Shown here one piece after another: positions 32,630 through 40,641 of a stretch of 64,000 nucleotides of DNA. The stretch comes from Streptomyces wedmorensis (GTDB lineage Bacteria; Actinomycetota; Actinomycetes; Streptomycetales; Streptomycetaceae). The number at the start of each line of letters is the position of its first letter. The stretch's first letter is position 1. The DNA lies in NCBI RefSeq assembly GCF_000716445.1, contig NZ_JNWK01000079.1, positions 44,905-108,904 of the forward strand. The letters run 5' to 3'. Below the pieces are notes generated by a model. That model saw only the letters and a list, made by a program, of their open reading frames with translations, was not told the DNA's origin and did not search any database. The position numbers and the translations under genes were made by a program.

Positions 32630-33571
32630 TCAGTCGCGGCGCAGGACGTAGAACTCGCCCGCGTCGGGGTCGCCGACGGTCGCGTAGAGCTTCGGGGCCT
32701 CGCGGGTGCCGTAGACGTCGAATCCGTCGATGTCGACGGGGCAGGCGTCGACGGAGACGTCGACCTGCTGGACGTAGGGGCCGTCCGAGGGGCCCTGGCT
32801 CCAGGCGCCGATGCCGGAGCACTCGCGGACCAGGGGCTCGCCGGGGCTGGAGAAGTCGAAAGTGTGGAGGCGGGAGGCCGTGGCTCTGCCGTCGGCGGTG
32901 AGGGTGAGGGTGCCGCCCCGGCCGTCCGAGTAGGTGCCGGCGGCCTGCTCCGCGTTCAGCAGCGGGGGCTCGTAGCCGATTCCGGCGGACAGGGCGATGC
33001 CGGCGAGGGTGAAGGCGCTGACGGAGGCGAGCGTGCCGAACGCCGCGACCCGCCAGAACATCGCCCGGCCGGAGAGCCGCGGCCGGTTCGGGAGCAGCAG
33101 ACGCCGGGCGACGAGGGCGGGGGCGGTGAGCGCGGCCGTCGCCGCGAGCCATCCGGCGAGGCCGGCGAGAGGGCCGGTGTCCGTGAGGATCGCCCCGGCG
33201 AGGACCGGAGGGGCGGTCACGGCGGCGGTCGCCGCCGGAACCCACCACCACGCCTCGCGCCCCGAGAAGCGGCGGCCGAGCCAGGCCGCCGCCCTCAGCA
33301 GCGGCGACACCGCGCTCACGGTCAGGAAGGCGCTGAAGACGTATGCGGCGGCGACCAGGAAGGGCGCGGCGACCACCAGCAGGAGCAGCGCCATCGGGTT
33401 GATCGGCGTGGGCGGGCCCTCCTGGGTCTGTCCCCACACGTAGGCGGCGATCAGCCCGATCACGGCCTCGGTGAACAGCACTGTGGCACAGGCCGTCACG
33501 ACCGCGCCGAACCGGTCGTTCGGGTGCGCCTGTCTCGGCTCCGGCACCCGACTCTGCATTTCTGAACGCAT
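32630..33571 (-). CDS. Multi-pass membrane protein with extracytoplasmic C-terminal domain
   Basis: A 313-residue protein with about five to six membrane helices in residues 20-205 and a soluble C-terminal domain (~210-313) containing GTYSDGRGGTLTLTADGRATAS, typical of actinobacterial small secreted/lipocalin-like domains of unknown function, and two cysteines. GGAGGGG precedes the ATG. It is divergent from the VanX-type gene with only 52 bases between. Confidence 0.7.
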   Translation of the reverse strand: MRSEMQSRVPEPRQAHPNDRFGAVVTACATVLFTEAVIGLIAAYVWGQTQEGPPTPINPMALLLLVVAAPFLVAAAYVFSAFLTVSAVSPLLRAAAWLGRRFSGREAWWWVPAATAAVTAPPVLAGAILTDTGPLAGLAGWLAATAALTAPALVARRLLLPNRPRLSGRAMFWRVAAFGTLASVSAFTLAGIALSAGIGYEPPLLNAEQAAGTYSDGRGGTLTLTADGRATASRLHTFDFSSPGEPLVRECSGIGAWSQGPSDGPYVQQVDVSVDACPVDIDGFDVYGTREAPKLYATVGDPDAGEFYVLRRD

Positions 33572-33623
33572 TCAAATCCCCTCCGGTGGTCATCATGCAC
33601 CACCACGGAGGGATGATCGACCC

Positions 33624-34277
33624 ATGAGTGAGATCGTTTTGATGGCCGATCCGAGGGTCGCCGCGGTACCCGTCGTGGAATGCGGAGAACGCCTCGTGGA
33701 CGTCCGCGACAGCGCGCTGCTGGTCGACCCGCGCAAACAGGACCCGGACAACGCCTACGCACACCTCCGGGAAGGCGTCCTCGAACGGCTCCTCAAGGCA
33801 CAGCGACTCCTCCCGGACGGCCTGCGCCTCCTGTTCGTCGAGGGCTACCGGCCCCCCTCGCTCCAGCGCCGGTACTTCGAGGAGTACGCCGACCAGCTCC
33901 GCGCCGCCCACCCCGACTGGACCCCCGACCGGCTGCACATCGCCACCAGCCGATACGTCTCCCCGCCCGACATCGCCCCCCACAGCGCCGGCGCCGCCGT
34001 CGACCTCACCCTCGCCGACGCCGACGGCCACGAACTGGACCTCGGCACCCGGATGAACGCCGACCCGGAGGAAAGCGGCGGCGCCTGCTACACCCACGCG
34101 CCCGGCATCTCCCCGCGTGCCCGCGCCCACCGTGAACTCCTCGGCAGCGTCCTCACCGCCGTCGGCCTCGTCAACTACCCCACCGAGTGGTGGCACTGGT
34201 CCTACGGCGACCGCTACTGGGCCCTCACCACCCCCACCCCCACCGCCCTTTACGGCCCCATCGCGCGCCCCAGCTGA
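33624..34277 (+). CDS. D-alanyl-D-alanine dipeptidase (VanX/DdpX family, M15D)
   Basis: A 217-residue zinc dipeptidase. Zinc ligands H120 and D127 (APHSAGAAVDLTL) and H191, with catalytic E188 (PTEWWHW), match the M15D layout; R76 of EGYRPP corresponds to the conserved Arg. It cleaves D-Ala-D-Ala, either in cell-wall recycling or, with VanH/VanA, in glycopeptide resistance. Neither vanH nor vanA is nearby, so recycling is more likely. Confidence 0.9.
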   Translation: MSEIVLMADPRVAAVPVVECGERLVDVRDSALLVDPRKQDPDNAYAHLREGVLERLLKAQRLLPDGLRLLFVEGYRPPSLQRRYFEEYADQLRAAHPDWTPDRLHIATSRYVSPPDIAPHSAGAAVDLTLADADGHELDLGTRMNADPEESGGACYTHAPGISPRARAHRELLGSVLTAVGLVNYPTEWWHWSYGDRYWALTTPTPTALYGPIARPS

Positions 34278-34389
34278 GCCACGGGCCCGCACCACGCGGC
34301 AGCGGGCGGGAGGCCCACACGGGGGTGCGGTGGGCGGAGGCCCGTAAGAGGCGCGGGTGCGCAGGGTGGGGGCCCGCGAGGGCCGGAAG
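34278..34389. repeat. Degenerate repeat array, copy F
   Basis: The 112 bases after the dipeptidase contain reverse-oriented ggcccacac, gggtgcggtgggcggaggcccg and related units like those beside copies A-D, without a complete hairpin module. It separates two convergent genes. Confidence 0.4.
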
Positions 34390-34977
34390 TCAGGGGCGGG
34401 GGAGGCGCCAGACCTGGTCGTCGCCGGTTTCGGCGGGCGCCGTGGGGGTGTGGGGCCGCCGGAGGTGGGGGGTGAAGCCGAGCCGCGCGGGAACGGCGCC
34501 ACTGGGATGGTTCGCGACGTCGTGGACGATCTCGACGGCGATGATCCCGGGCAGCTGGAAGGCCTGTTCGACGAGGGCGCGGGCGGCGCGAGTGACGATG
34601 CCGCGTCCGGTGGCGGCGGGGTGCAGCCAGTAGCCGATCTCGAGGGTGTCGTCGGGGGTGTCCTCGTGCCGGTGCAGGCCGCAGCTGCCGACGATGGCCC
34701 CGTCGAGCTCGATCGCGTAGCTGTATTGGTCGCCGTTCGCCCAGAGCTCCGCCCGGTCGACGAGGAAGTCGGCCGTCCTGGTCAGGCTGTGTTCGGCGAC
34801 CCATGGCATCCACGGCCGCAGGTGTTCCACGGACTCTTCGACGACCTGGAAGAACTCCGGCAGGTCCGCCTCGCCTTCGAACGCCCGCAGCGTCAGCCCG
34901 CCGTCGAGCTCGATGCGTGCCTGCGGCAAGGATTGCGGGAGGGGTTGAGGCTGTGGCCCGTGCTGCGGAGTGTCCAT
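34390..34977 (-). CDS. GNAT-family N-acetyltransferase (RimJ/RimL type)
   Basis: A 195-residue acetyltransferase with a Pro/Gln-rich 20-residue head, GGLTLRAFE strand, and the acetyl-CoA loop EIGYWLHPAATGRGIVTRAAR (~115-135) followed by EIVHDVANHPSGAVPARLGF. Ribosomal-protein-type N-acetylation is typical for this subgroup; the target is unknown. The ATG 34977 follows AAGGAT. Confidence 0.85.
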   Translation of the reverse strand: MDTPQHGPQPQPLPQSLPQARIELDGGLTLRAFEGEADLPEFFQVVEESVEHLRPWMPWVAEHSLTRTADFLVDRAELWANGDQYSYAIELDGAIVGSCGLHRHEDTPDDTLEIGYWLHPAATGRGIVTRAARALVEQAFQLPGIIAVEIVHDVANHPSGAVPARLGFTPHLRRPHTPTAPAETGDDQVWRLPRP

Positions 34978-35033
34978 GCCGCGAGGATCCTTCGCCTCGT
35001 CGGCGCCTCGCAAGGCATTTCCGTCCCGCCGGC

Positions 35034-35074
35034 GGAAGGAGCGAAGGAGCGAAGGAGCGAAGGAGCGAAGGAAC
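35034..35074. repeat. 8-bp tandem repeat (gaaggagc x5)
   Basis: Five consecutive gaaggagc units (the last is gaaggaac) lie in the 307-base gap between the GNAT and phosphotransferase genes. Each unit contains AAGGAG, a Shine-Dalgarno-like string, but no start codon uses it. Confidence 0.8.
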
Positions 35075-35251
35075 GGACGTCGGGGAGGACGGCGCGGGGT
35101 TCGGTTGTCCCGGGCGGGCCGAACCTGCGACGGTTGCCGACGTGATCGCATCGCCCAGGGCAGGTTGCGGCGCGCACCGGGCCGGGGCCGAACGCCCGGC
35201 CGCGCACCGGACCGCGGCTGAACGCCCGGACAGGGGCGCGGGCACGGGCAA

Positions 35252-35275
35252 GGACGAGGACGAGGACGAGGACGA
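35252..35275 (+). repeat. Hexanucleotide repeat abutting a ribosome-binding site
   Basis: Four ggacga units end directly at the GAGGAG (35274-35279) that serves the GTG start at 35285. Repeat-number changes would alter the leader but not the spacing. The remainder of 34978-35284 holds no gene. Confidence 0.7.
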
Positions 35276-35284
35276 GGAGATTCC

Positions 35285-36166
35285 GTGGAGTTCGACGAGG
35301 GCCTGATCCGCGCGCTGCTCCGGGAGCAGCACCCGGACCTCGCGGAGCTGCCCATCCGGGAGGTCCCGGGTGGCTGGGACAACCAACTGTGGCGGGTCGG
35401 CGACGAGTTGGCCGTACGGATGCCCCGTACGGAGCGGGCTCCGGAGCTGCTGCGCAAGGAGTACCGCTGGCTGCCCGCCTTGGCGCCGCTGCTTCCGCTG
35501 CCCGCGCCCGTTCCCGTACGAGGCGGGGAACCGTCGGCCCGTTTCCCGCGGTTCTGGACGGTGGCCCGCTGGGTCCCGGGCACGCCGAGCGACGCGGTTC
35601 CCGTCACCCGGGGCGGTCACGCGGCAGAGGTGCTGGCGGGCTTTCTGCGGGCTCTTCACCGGGCGGCGCCCGAGGATGCCCCCGCCAATCCGGATCGGGG
35701 CGTTCCGCTGGCGGCCCACGAGGACGGGTTCGAGCGGGGGTTCCCGTTCCTGGCCGGGTGCGCCGACCCGGCGGCGGTACGGCGGGTGTGGGAGGACGCC
35801 CTGGCGGCCGACGCGTGGCAGGGGCCGCCGCTGTGGCTGCACGGGGACCTGCACCCGGCGAACGTCGTCGTCACCGACGGCACGCTCTCCGGCGTGGTCG
35901 ACTTCGGGGAACTCTGCGCCGGCGACCCGGCCACGGATCTCTCCGCCGCCTGGCTCCTGCTTCCCGACGGCTCGGCCCGTCGCTTCTTCGAGGCGTACGG
36001 GCGAGCCGACGGCCCCACGGTCCGGCGGGCTCGCGGCTGGGCCCTCCTCCGCGCGTCCGGGCTCATCGCCATCGGTCGCGCCGGCGACGAGGGCCTGCCG
36101 GGCGGCAAACCCACCTGGGGCCCGGCGGGCAGGGCGGCACTCGCCCGCGTACTGGCGGACGAATAG
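35285..36166 (+). CDS. Aminoglycoside-phosphotransferase-family kinase
   Basis: A 293-residue APH-fold kinase: N-lobe with GGWDNQLWRVGDELAVRMPR (~29-48), the Brenner-type catalytic motif LHGDLHPANVVV (H186, D188, N193) and the metal-binding VVDFGEL (D206). It phosphorylates a small-molecule hydroxyl such as an antibiotic, choline, homoserine or a sugar. The substrate cannot be read from the sequence. GTG start with GAGGAG. Confidence 0.87.
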   Translation: MEFDEGLIRALLREQHPDLAELPIREVPGGWDNQLWRVGDELAVRMPRTERAPELLRKEYRWLPALAPLLPLPAPVPVRGGEPSARFPRFWTVARWVPGTPSDAVPVTRGGHAAEVLAGFLRALHRAAPEDAPANPDRGVPLAAHEDGFERGFPFLAGCADPAAVRRVWEDALAADAWQGPPLWLHGDLHPANVVVTDGTLSGVVDFGELCAGDPATDLSAAWLLLPDGSARRFFEAYGRADGPTVRRARGWALLRASGLIAIGRAGDEGLPGGKPTWGPAGRAALARVLADE

Positions 36167-36235
36167 CCCGAGCCCGAGCCCGAGCCCGAGCCCCAAGCCC
36201 AAGCCCCAAGCCCAAGCCCCAAGCCCAAGCCCCGA
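36165..36235. repeat. agcccg/caagcc microsatellite after the kinase gene
   Basis: Five agcccg hexamers run from the stop codon, followed by alternating ccaagcc and caagcc units. The repeat begins within the TAG stop. Confidence 0.75.
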
Positions 36236-36377
36236 ACCGCGTCCCCCCACCGCCCACCGCGACCACGACCGTGACCACGTACAGCGAGCCGCGACCACGA
36301 CCGCGCCCGGGCTACGGCTCGGTCACATCTACGGTGCGCCGCCCGGTGGTTCGGTTCCCTCCCGCAGGATGAGGGGC

Positions 36378-36902
36378 ATGCGCCGTCAACGTTCCCGTAC
36401 CGCCGTCATCGGTTCGCTCCTGTTCGTCGCCGTCGCCATGCTGGCCGGGGGCTACGCCCTCGCCGTCGCCGACGACCCGCGCGACAGCATGCGGTACTGC
36501 CCGAGCCCCCAGGAGCCGAGGCTCCCGCCGGGGACGCCGTGCATCTCGCAGGACCCGAACCTGAAGTACCAGGAGAACCACGGCTACCGGCGGGAGCAGG
36601 AGATCACGGCGGAGCAGCGCGCCGGGGCGCAGGGCAAGGCGGAGGCCCTGGCCGAGGCACTGGAGGGCCTGGCGGGCAAGCCGGTCGGCGAGGCCGAGAT
36701 CGTGGCGGCGGCCGCCACCGCCCTCGGCCTCGAACCGGACAGGATCGAGTACCGGCAACTGCGGCGGCCCGAGGCTCTCGTCGGCGGCGGCTCGGGCAAG
36801 GTCTGCGTCATCGGCACCATGGGGCGTGAGGGCCATGCCGCGGCCGAGGTCACCGGCCGCACGCTCGACGGCACCTGCCTCCCGGGCCTGGGCGGCCACT
36901 GA
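36378..36902 (+). CDS. Exported hypothetical protein
   Basis: A 174-residue protein with an N-terminal membrane/signal segment (TAVIGSLLFVAVAMLAGGYA, ~8-27), two early Cys (~38 and ~51), a Glu/Ala-rich helical middle (~70-125), and a C-terminal KVCVIGTMGREGHAAAEV region with a further two Cys. No family is recognised. ATG 36378 is preceded by AGGA; an in-frame ATG nine bases upstream is possible. Confidence 0.65.
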   Translation: MRRQRSRTAVIGSLLFVAVAMLAGGYALAVADDPRDSMRYCPSPQEPRLPPGTPCISQDPNLKYQENHGYRREQEITAEQRAGAQGKAEALAEALEGLAGKPVGEAEIVAAAATALGLEPDRIEYRQLRRPEALVGGGSGKVCVIGTMGREGHAAAEVTGRTLDGTCLPGLGGH

Positions 36903-36992
36903 CCGCGCGGCCACCGGATCTCCAGGACGCCAGCCCCCCTAATCGCTTTCTCTCTCTTCCCCTCCCTTCCTCCTCCCCCTCCGCACGCCGAT

Positions 36993-37021
36993 GGCCCGCT
37001 CAGACGATGAGCGGGCCATCG
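36993..37021. terminator. Terminator hairpin between convergent genes
   Basis: ATGGCCCGCTC (36993-37003) pairs with GAGCGGGCCAT (37011-37021). The right arm runs into an 8-bp tandem repeat, gggccatc, repeated from 37015 to 37059. Confidence 0.75.
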
Positions 37022-37059
37022 GGCCATCGGGCCATCGGGCCATTGAGCCATCGGGCCGT
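37015..37059. repeat. 8-bp tandem repeat gggccatc
   Basis: Five and a half units starting inside the right arm of the terminator at 36993-37021. Each added unit could extend or shift the hairpin. Confidence 0.75.
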
Positions 37060-37085
37060 ACGGGCAGGGGGTGATTGCGGGTGGG

Positions 37086-38714
37086 TCAGCCCTTGCTGAC
37101 CGCCGTCAGGATCTCCGGGAGGCGGTTCGCCGTGCGGGGGGCCGCCAGTTTGAGGCCCGCGAGGACGAGGAGCCAGCCGTAGAGGGCGCCGACGGGGAGG
37201 AGGAGCCAGAGGAGGGAGTGCTGGTCGGAGACGTGGAGGTAGACGTTGGCGCCGATGAGCGGGGCGCAGAGGAGACCGCCGATGATCATGCCGCCCAGGA
37301 TGGAACCCCAGGCCAGGGCTCCCTGGCCGGGAGCGACGTTCTTGTAGCCGCTGTCCTGGGGGATCGAGTACGGGAAGACCGCCGAGGTGACGGCGCCGGT
37401 GCCGGTCATCGCGCCGAGCAGGGCGAGCGCGAGGCCGAGGGCCTCCGGGAGCCGGGACCAGTCGTCGAGGATGCCGGCGGTGACCGCCGTGACGAGGGCG
37501 GTGTACGGCAGGGTGATGGCGAGCATCGCGAGGGCACGCGCGCGGAGTTCGGCATACGCGTCGGCGGTCGTCGAGATGGTCTGGGCGACCATCCAGAAGC
37601 CCGAGCCGTCCTGGCCGAACTGGTTGTACATGAGCATGCCGAGCATGCCGGAGGCGAAGCAGGCGAAGTAGATCGAGCCCGTGCCCTGGAAGGCGTTGAA
37701 GATCGGGACGATCAGGCCGATGGCGAGCGAGGTCACCCAGGCCGCCTTCGTCTTCGGGTCGCGTCCGATGTAGCGCAGGCTGCGGTCCATGACGGCGCCC
37801 GTGCGGCCGCCCGGCAGGAGCCGGCCGAGCCGTCCCGCGCCGTCGGACTTGTCGCGGGTGCCCGCGTCGGAGGCCGCGCCGATCGTGGAGCCGTCGGGCT
37901 CGACCATCAGCCGTACGAGGCTCCGCTGCCACCAGTACACGAGCGCGGCGAGCGCGGCCGCCGTGAGCAGCAGCCGGGCCGCCGCGACCGCGTGGTCGCC
38001 CTTGCTCGCGGCGTCCACCGCGCCGATCGCGGCGGCCGGCGGCAGCCAGCCGACGACGGCCGTCGCCGGTTCGAGCGACTCCAGGCCGCCGGCCTGGCCG
38101 AGGCGCTGGGCGCCGAAGTTCACGAGCTGCATGCCGACCGCGATGACCAGGCCGCTGAGCAGCGCGAGGTCCCGGCCCTTGCGGGAGGTGAGCAGCCGGA
38201 CGTTGGCGGCGGCCACGGCCCGGGACAGGGCCACGCACGTGACCGCCGAGAGCGGGACGGCGAGGACGGCGACGACGGTGCCGGCGGCGCCGTGCGCGAC
38301 GGACAGGGCCGCGCCGAGGACCAGGATGAGGGTGAGGACGGGGCCGATGCCCACGAGGGAGGCCACGAGCAGCGCCCTGACCAGCGGCCGGGGCCGCAGC
38401 GGCAGCATCACGAGCCGCGACGGGTCGAGGGTCTCGTCGCCGCTCGGGATGAACAGCGGCATCACCGCCCAGGCGAGCGCGACGAACCCGGTGACGAGGA
38501 TCGCGATGCTGTCGGCGTCCGCGCTGCCCCGCATCAGGACGAAGGCCAGGACTATCGCCGCGGCGAAGACGGTGCCGAAGACGATCGTGGAGAGGTACGC
38601 GGCGGTTCGCCCACCCGACTGGCGCAGCCCGTTGCGCAGCAGCGACAGCTTGAGCCGTACGAAGACGGAGGTGAGCGAGGGTGCGGGAGCGGTCGGGGTG
38701 GTGACGGCGCTCAT
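37086..38714 (-). CDS. ABC transporter membrane protein
   Basis: A 542-residue permease with about 12 hydrophobic helices. It is the ABC2-like multi-pass partner of the ATPase at 38711, with which it overlaps by 4 bases (ATGA). A cytoplasmic loop rich in Asp/Gly lies near 275-310. The pair forms an exporter of unknown substrate; no substrate-binding protein is nearby. Confidence 0.85.
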   Translation of the reverse strand: MSAVTTPTAPAPSLTSVFVRLKLSLLRNGLRQSGGRTAAYLSTIVFGTVFAAAIVLAFVLMRGSADADSIAILVTGFVALAWAVMPLFIPSGDETLDPSRLVMLPLRPRPLVRALLVASLVGIGPVLTLILVLGAALSVAHGAAGTVVAVLAVPLSAVTCVALSRAVAAANVRLLTSRKGRDLALLSGLVIAVGMQLVNFGAQRLGQAGGLESLEPATAVVGWLPPAAAIGAVDAASKGDHAVAAARLLLTAAALAALVYWWQRSLVRLMVEPDGSTIGAASDAGTRDKSDGAGRLGRLLPGGRTGAVMDRSLRYIGRDPKTKAAWVTSLAIGLIVPIFNAFQGTGSIYFACFASGMLGMLMYNQFGQDGSGFWMVAQTISTTADAYAELRARALAMLAITLPYTALVTAVTAGILDDWSRLPEALGLALALLGAMTGTGAVTSAVFPYSIPQDSGYKNVAPGQGALAWGSILGGMIIGGLLCAPLIGANVYLHVSDQHSLLWLLLPVGALYGWLLVLAGLKLAAPRTANRLPEILTAVSKG

Positions 38715-39610
38715 CCCTCGACCCCGCCCGTCGCGCCGGTGGCGCCCGTGGCGGCCGGTCCCGCCCCGCCGCCGAGCCAGTCCAGGGAGTCCCCGGCCGC
38801 CGCGCGGCCGTTGGCGCCGACGAGTTCGAGGAAGGCGGCCTGGAGGGAGGGGGCCGAGCCGCGCACCTCGGCCAGCGGGCCCTGGGCGCGGATGCTGCCG
38901 GCGGCCATGACGGCGACCCAGTCGCAGAGGGACTCGACGAGTTCCATGACGTGGCTGGAGAAGACGACGGTCGCGCCGGAGGAGGTGTACCGCTCGAGGA
39001 CGCCGCGGATGGTCTGCGCGGAGACCGGGTCGACGCCCTCGAAGGGCTCGTCGAGGAAGAGGACCTCGGGGTTGTGGAGGAGCGCGGCGGCGAGGCCGAT
39101 CTTCTTCCGCATGCCGGTCGAGTAGTCGACGACCAGTTTGTTCTGCGAGCCTGTCAGGTCGAGTACGTCGAGGAGCTGCGTGGCCCGCTTGTCGACCTCG
39201 GCCCCCGGCAGCCCCCGGAGCCGGCCGCTGTACGCGAGGAGTTCGCGGCCGGAGAGCCGCTCGAACATCCGCAGGCCCTCCGGGAGGATGCCGATGCGCG
39301 CCTTGACCTCAGCGACCGACTCCGGGTCGGCCCACACGTCGTGTCCGGCGACCAGGATGCGGCCGTGGTCGGGCCGGAGCAGGCCGGTGATCATGGAGAG
39401 CGTGGTGGTCTTGCCCGCTCCGTTGGGCCCGACGAGCCCGATGAACTTCCCCGCGGGCAGGACGAGATCGATCCCGTTCACCGCGATCTGCTGGCCGAAA
39501 CGCTTCCAGAGCCCCTCGATACGCACGGCGGGCACCGCACCGGCGGCCGGTGCGGTGCCCGTTGCGGCACCCGCCTTTTCGAACGCTCCGTCAAATGCCT
39601 GGTCAGGCAT
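38711..39610 (-). CDS. ABC transporter ATP-binding protein
   Basis: A 299-residue ATPase: Walker A GPNGAGKTT (61-69), Q-loop region ILPEGLRMF, signature YSTGMRKK near 165, Walker B VLFLDEPFEGVDP near 184, and switch His in SSHVMELV. The divergent signature sequence (STGM for LSGGQ) is typical of YtrB/CcmA-like exporters. Residues ~280-299 are a Gly/Ala/Thr tail. A TTACGGG palindrome lies 24-40 bases upstream of the start. Confidence 0.92.
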   Translation of the reverse strand: MPDQAFDGAFEKAGAATGTAPAAGAVPAVRIEGLWKRFGQQIAVNGIDLVLPAGKFIGLVGPNGAGKTTTLSMITGLLRPDHGRILVAGHDVWADPESVAEVKARIGILPEGLRMFERLSGRELLAYSGRLRGLPGAEVDKRATQLLDVLDLTGSQNKLVVDYSTGMRKKIGLAAALLHNPEVLFLDEPFEGVDPVSAQTIRGVLERYTSSGATVVFSSHVMELVESLCDWVAVMAAGSIRAQGPLAEVRGSAPSLQAAFLELVGANGRAAAGDSLDWLGGGAGPAATGATGATGGVEG

Positions 39611-39633
39611 GGTCCGTCAACCCTTCGGTTGTC

Positions 39634-39650
39634 CCCGTAATCTTTACGGG
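39634..39650. promoter_or_regulatory. Palindrome CCCGTAA-TCT-TTACGGG upstream of the ABC operon
   Basis: A perfect 7-3-7 inverted repeat with AT-rich inner bases, 24-40 bases before the ATPase start at 39610. The layout suits an operator, for example of a GntR-type regulator; none is encoded nearby. Confidence 0.5.
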
Positions 39651-39685
39651 AACACCCTACGGGCGAGGTCGACCGGCCCCCAGGG

Positions 39686-40363
39686 TCACGACGTGCGACT
39701 CCTCGCCTCCGCCGCTTCCCGGCCACACGCGTACGCGAGGGCGCTGATCAACTCCTCGGCGTCCGGCAGCCAGCGGTTCGCGGGCGTGGGGCGGCGCGCC
39801 CACTGCACCGCGCCGCAGCCGCCGATCCGGGTAGGCGGGGCCGCCACGTAGTACCCCTCGCCGCGCGTGACGAGGTCGATGGCGGTCGGCGTCCAGCCCA
39901 GCTTGCGGACGAGGTCCGGCACCTTGGCGGCGGCGCCCGGCAGCACGAAGAAGAACATCCGGCGGTCCGGGGTGCAGGTCACGGGGCCGAGCGTCAGCTC
40001 CATCCGCTCCATGCGGGCGAGCGCGAGGAACCCGGCGGACTCGGCCACCTCGATCGCGTCGAAGGTCCGGCCGGTCGGCAGCAGGATCGACGCCTTCGGT
40101 GTCTTCGACCACATGCGCCGCGCCCCGACCCCGCTGCCGGTGGCCTGGGTCGACCAGTCGGGCTTGACCGCGTGGGCGCCGGGGACGGCGCACGCCTCCG
40201 CGCCGCAGGAGCAGCGCTCCCTGCCCTCGACGGCCTCAAGCCAGGTCCCGGGGAACACGTCCCAGTGCCGCTCTTCCGCGTACCGCACGGCGCTGTCCAG
40301 TAGCTGCTCGCCTCGCTGCTGGGGGATCTGTGCGGCTTCCGTGACTCCGATGGTCTCTTCCAC
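39686..40363 (-). CDS. Bifunctional DNA primase/polymerase-like protein
   Basis: A 225-residue protein resembling the prim-pol family: LDSAVRYAEERHWDVFPGTWLE near the N-terminus, then CSCGAEACAVPGAHAVKPDW (~50-70), where Cys and His probably bind zinc. The polymerase catalytic DxD core is not clear, so polymerase activity is doubtful. It is divergent from the HTH-TPR regulator. Start is uncertain: GTG 40363 (VEETIG) fits best; GTG 40372 and ATG 40387 are alternatives. Confidence 0.72.
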   Translation of the reverse strand: MEETIGVTEAAQIPQQRGEQLLDSAVRYAEERHWDVFPGTWLEAVEGRERCSCGAEACAVPGAHAVKPDWSTQATGSGVGARRMWSKTPKASILLPTGRTFDAIEVAESAGFLALARMERMELTLGPVTCTPDRRMFFFVLPGAAAKVPDLVRKLGWTPTAIDLVTRGEGYYVAAPPTRIGGCGAVQWARRPTPANRWLPDAEELISALAYACGREAAEARSRTS

Positions 40364-40641
40364 GGTGAGCACAACTCCCCCCGCCACCTGGGGTTACGGG
40401 CGCGGCGGCGGCCGTGTTGACGCATCGATCCTGCACGCGGGGCGCATGGGTGCACTCGCGGGGGCGCGTGGAGGGCCGGGGAGCGGGGGTGGGTACGCAC
40501 AGGTGGGGGCGCCGGCGGCGGGGTGGTTTCATCCGCGCGGCCGACGTGTCCGGTTTCGCGTGTTCACATCGGCATTGACCGGATATCCACCGGGCAGTGA
40601 TCACTTCTTCGGTGATCGCCGCACGGCCTCAGGGGGTACTC

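Noticed and set aside
33624..34277. Vancomycin-resistance cluster
   Set aside because: Only a VanX-type dipeptidase is present; no vanS/vanR, vanH or vanA neighbours.
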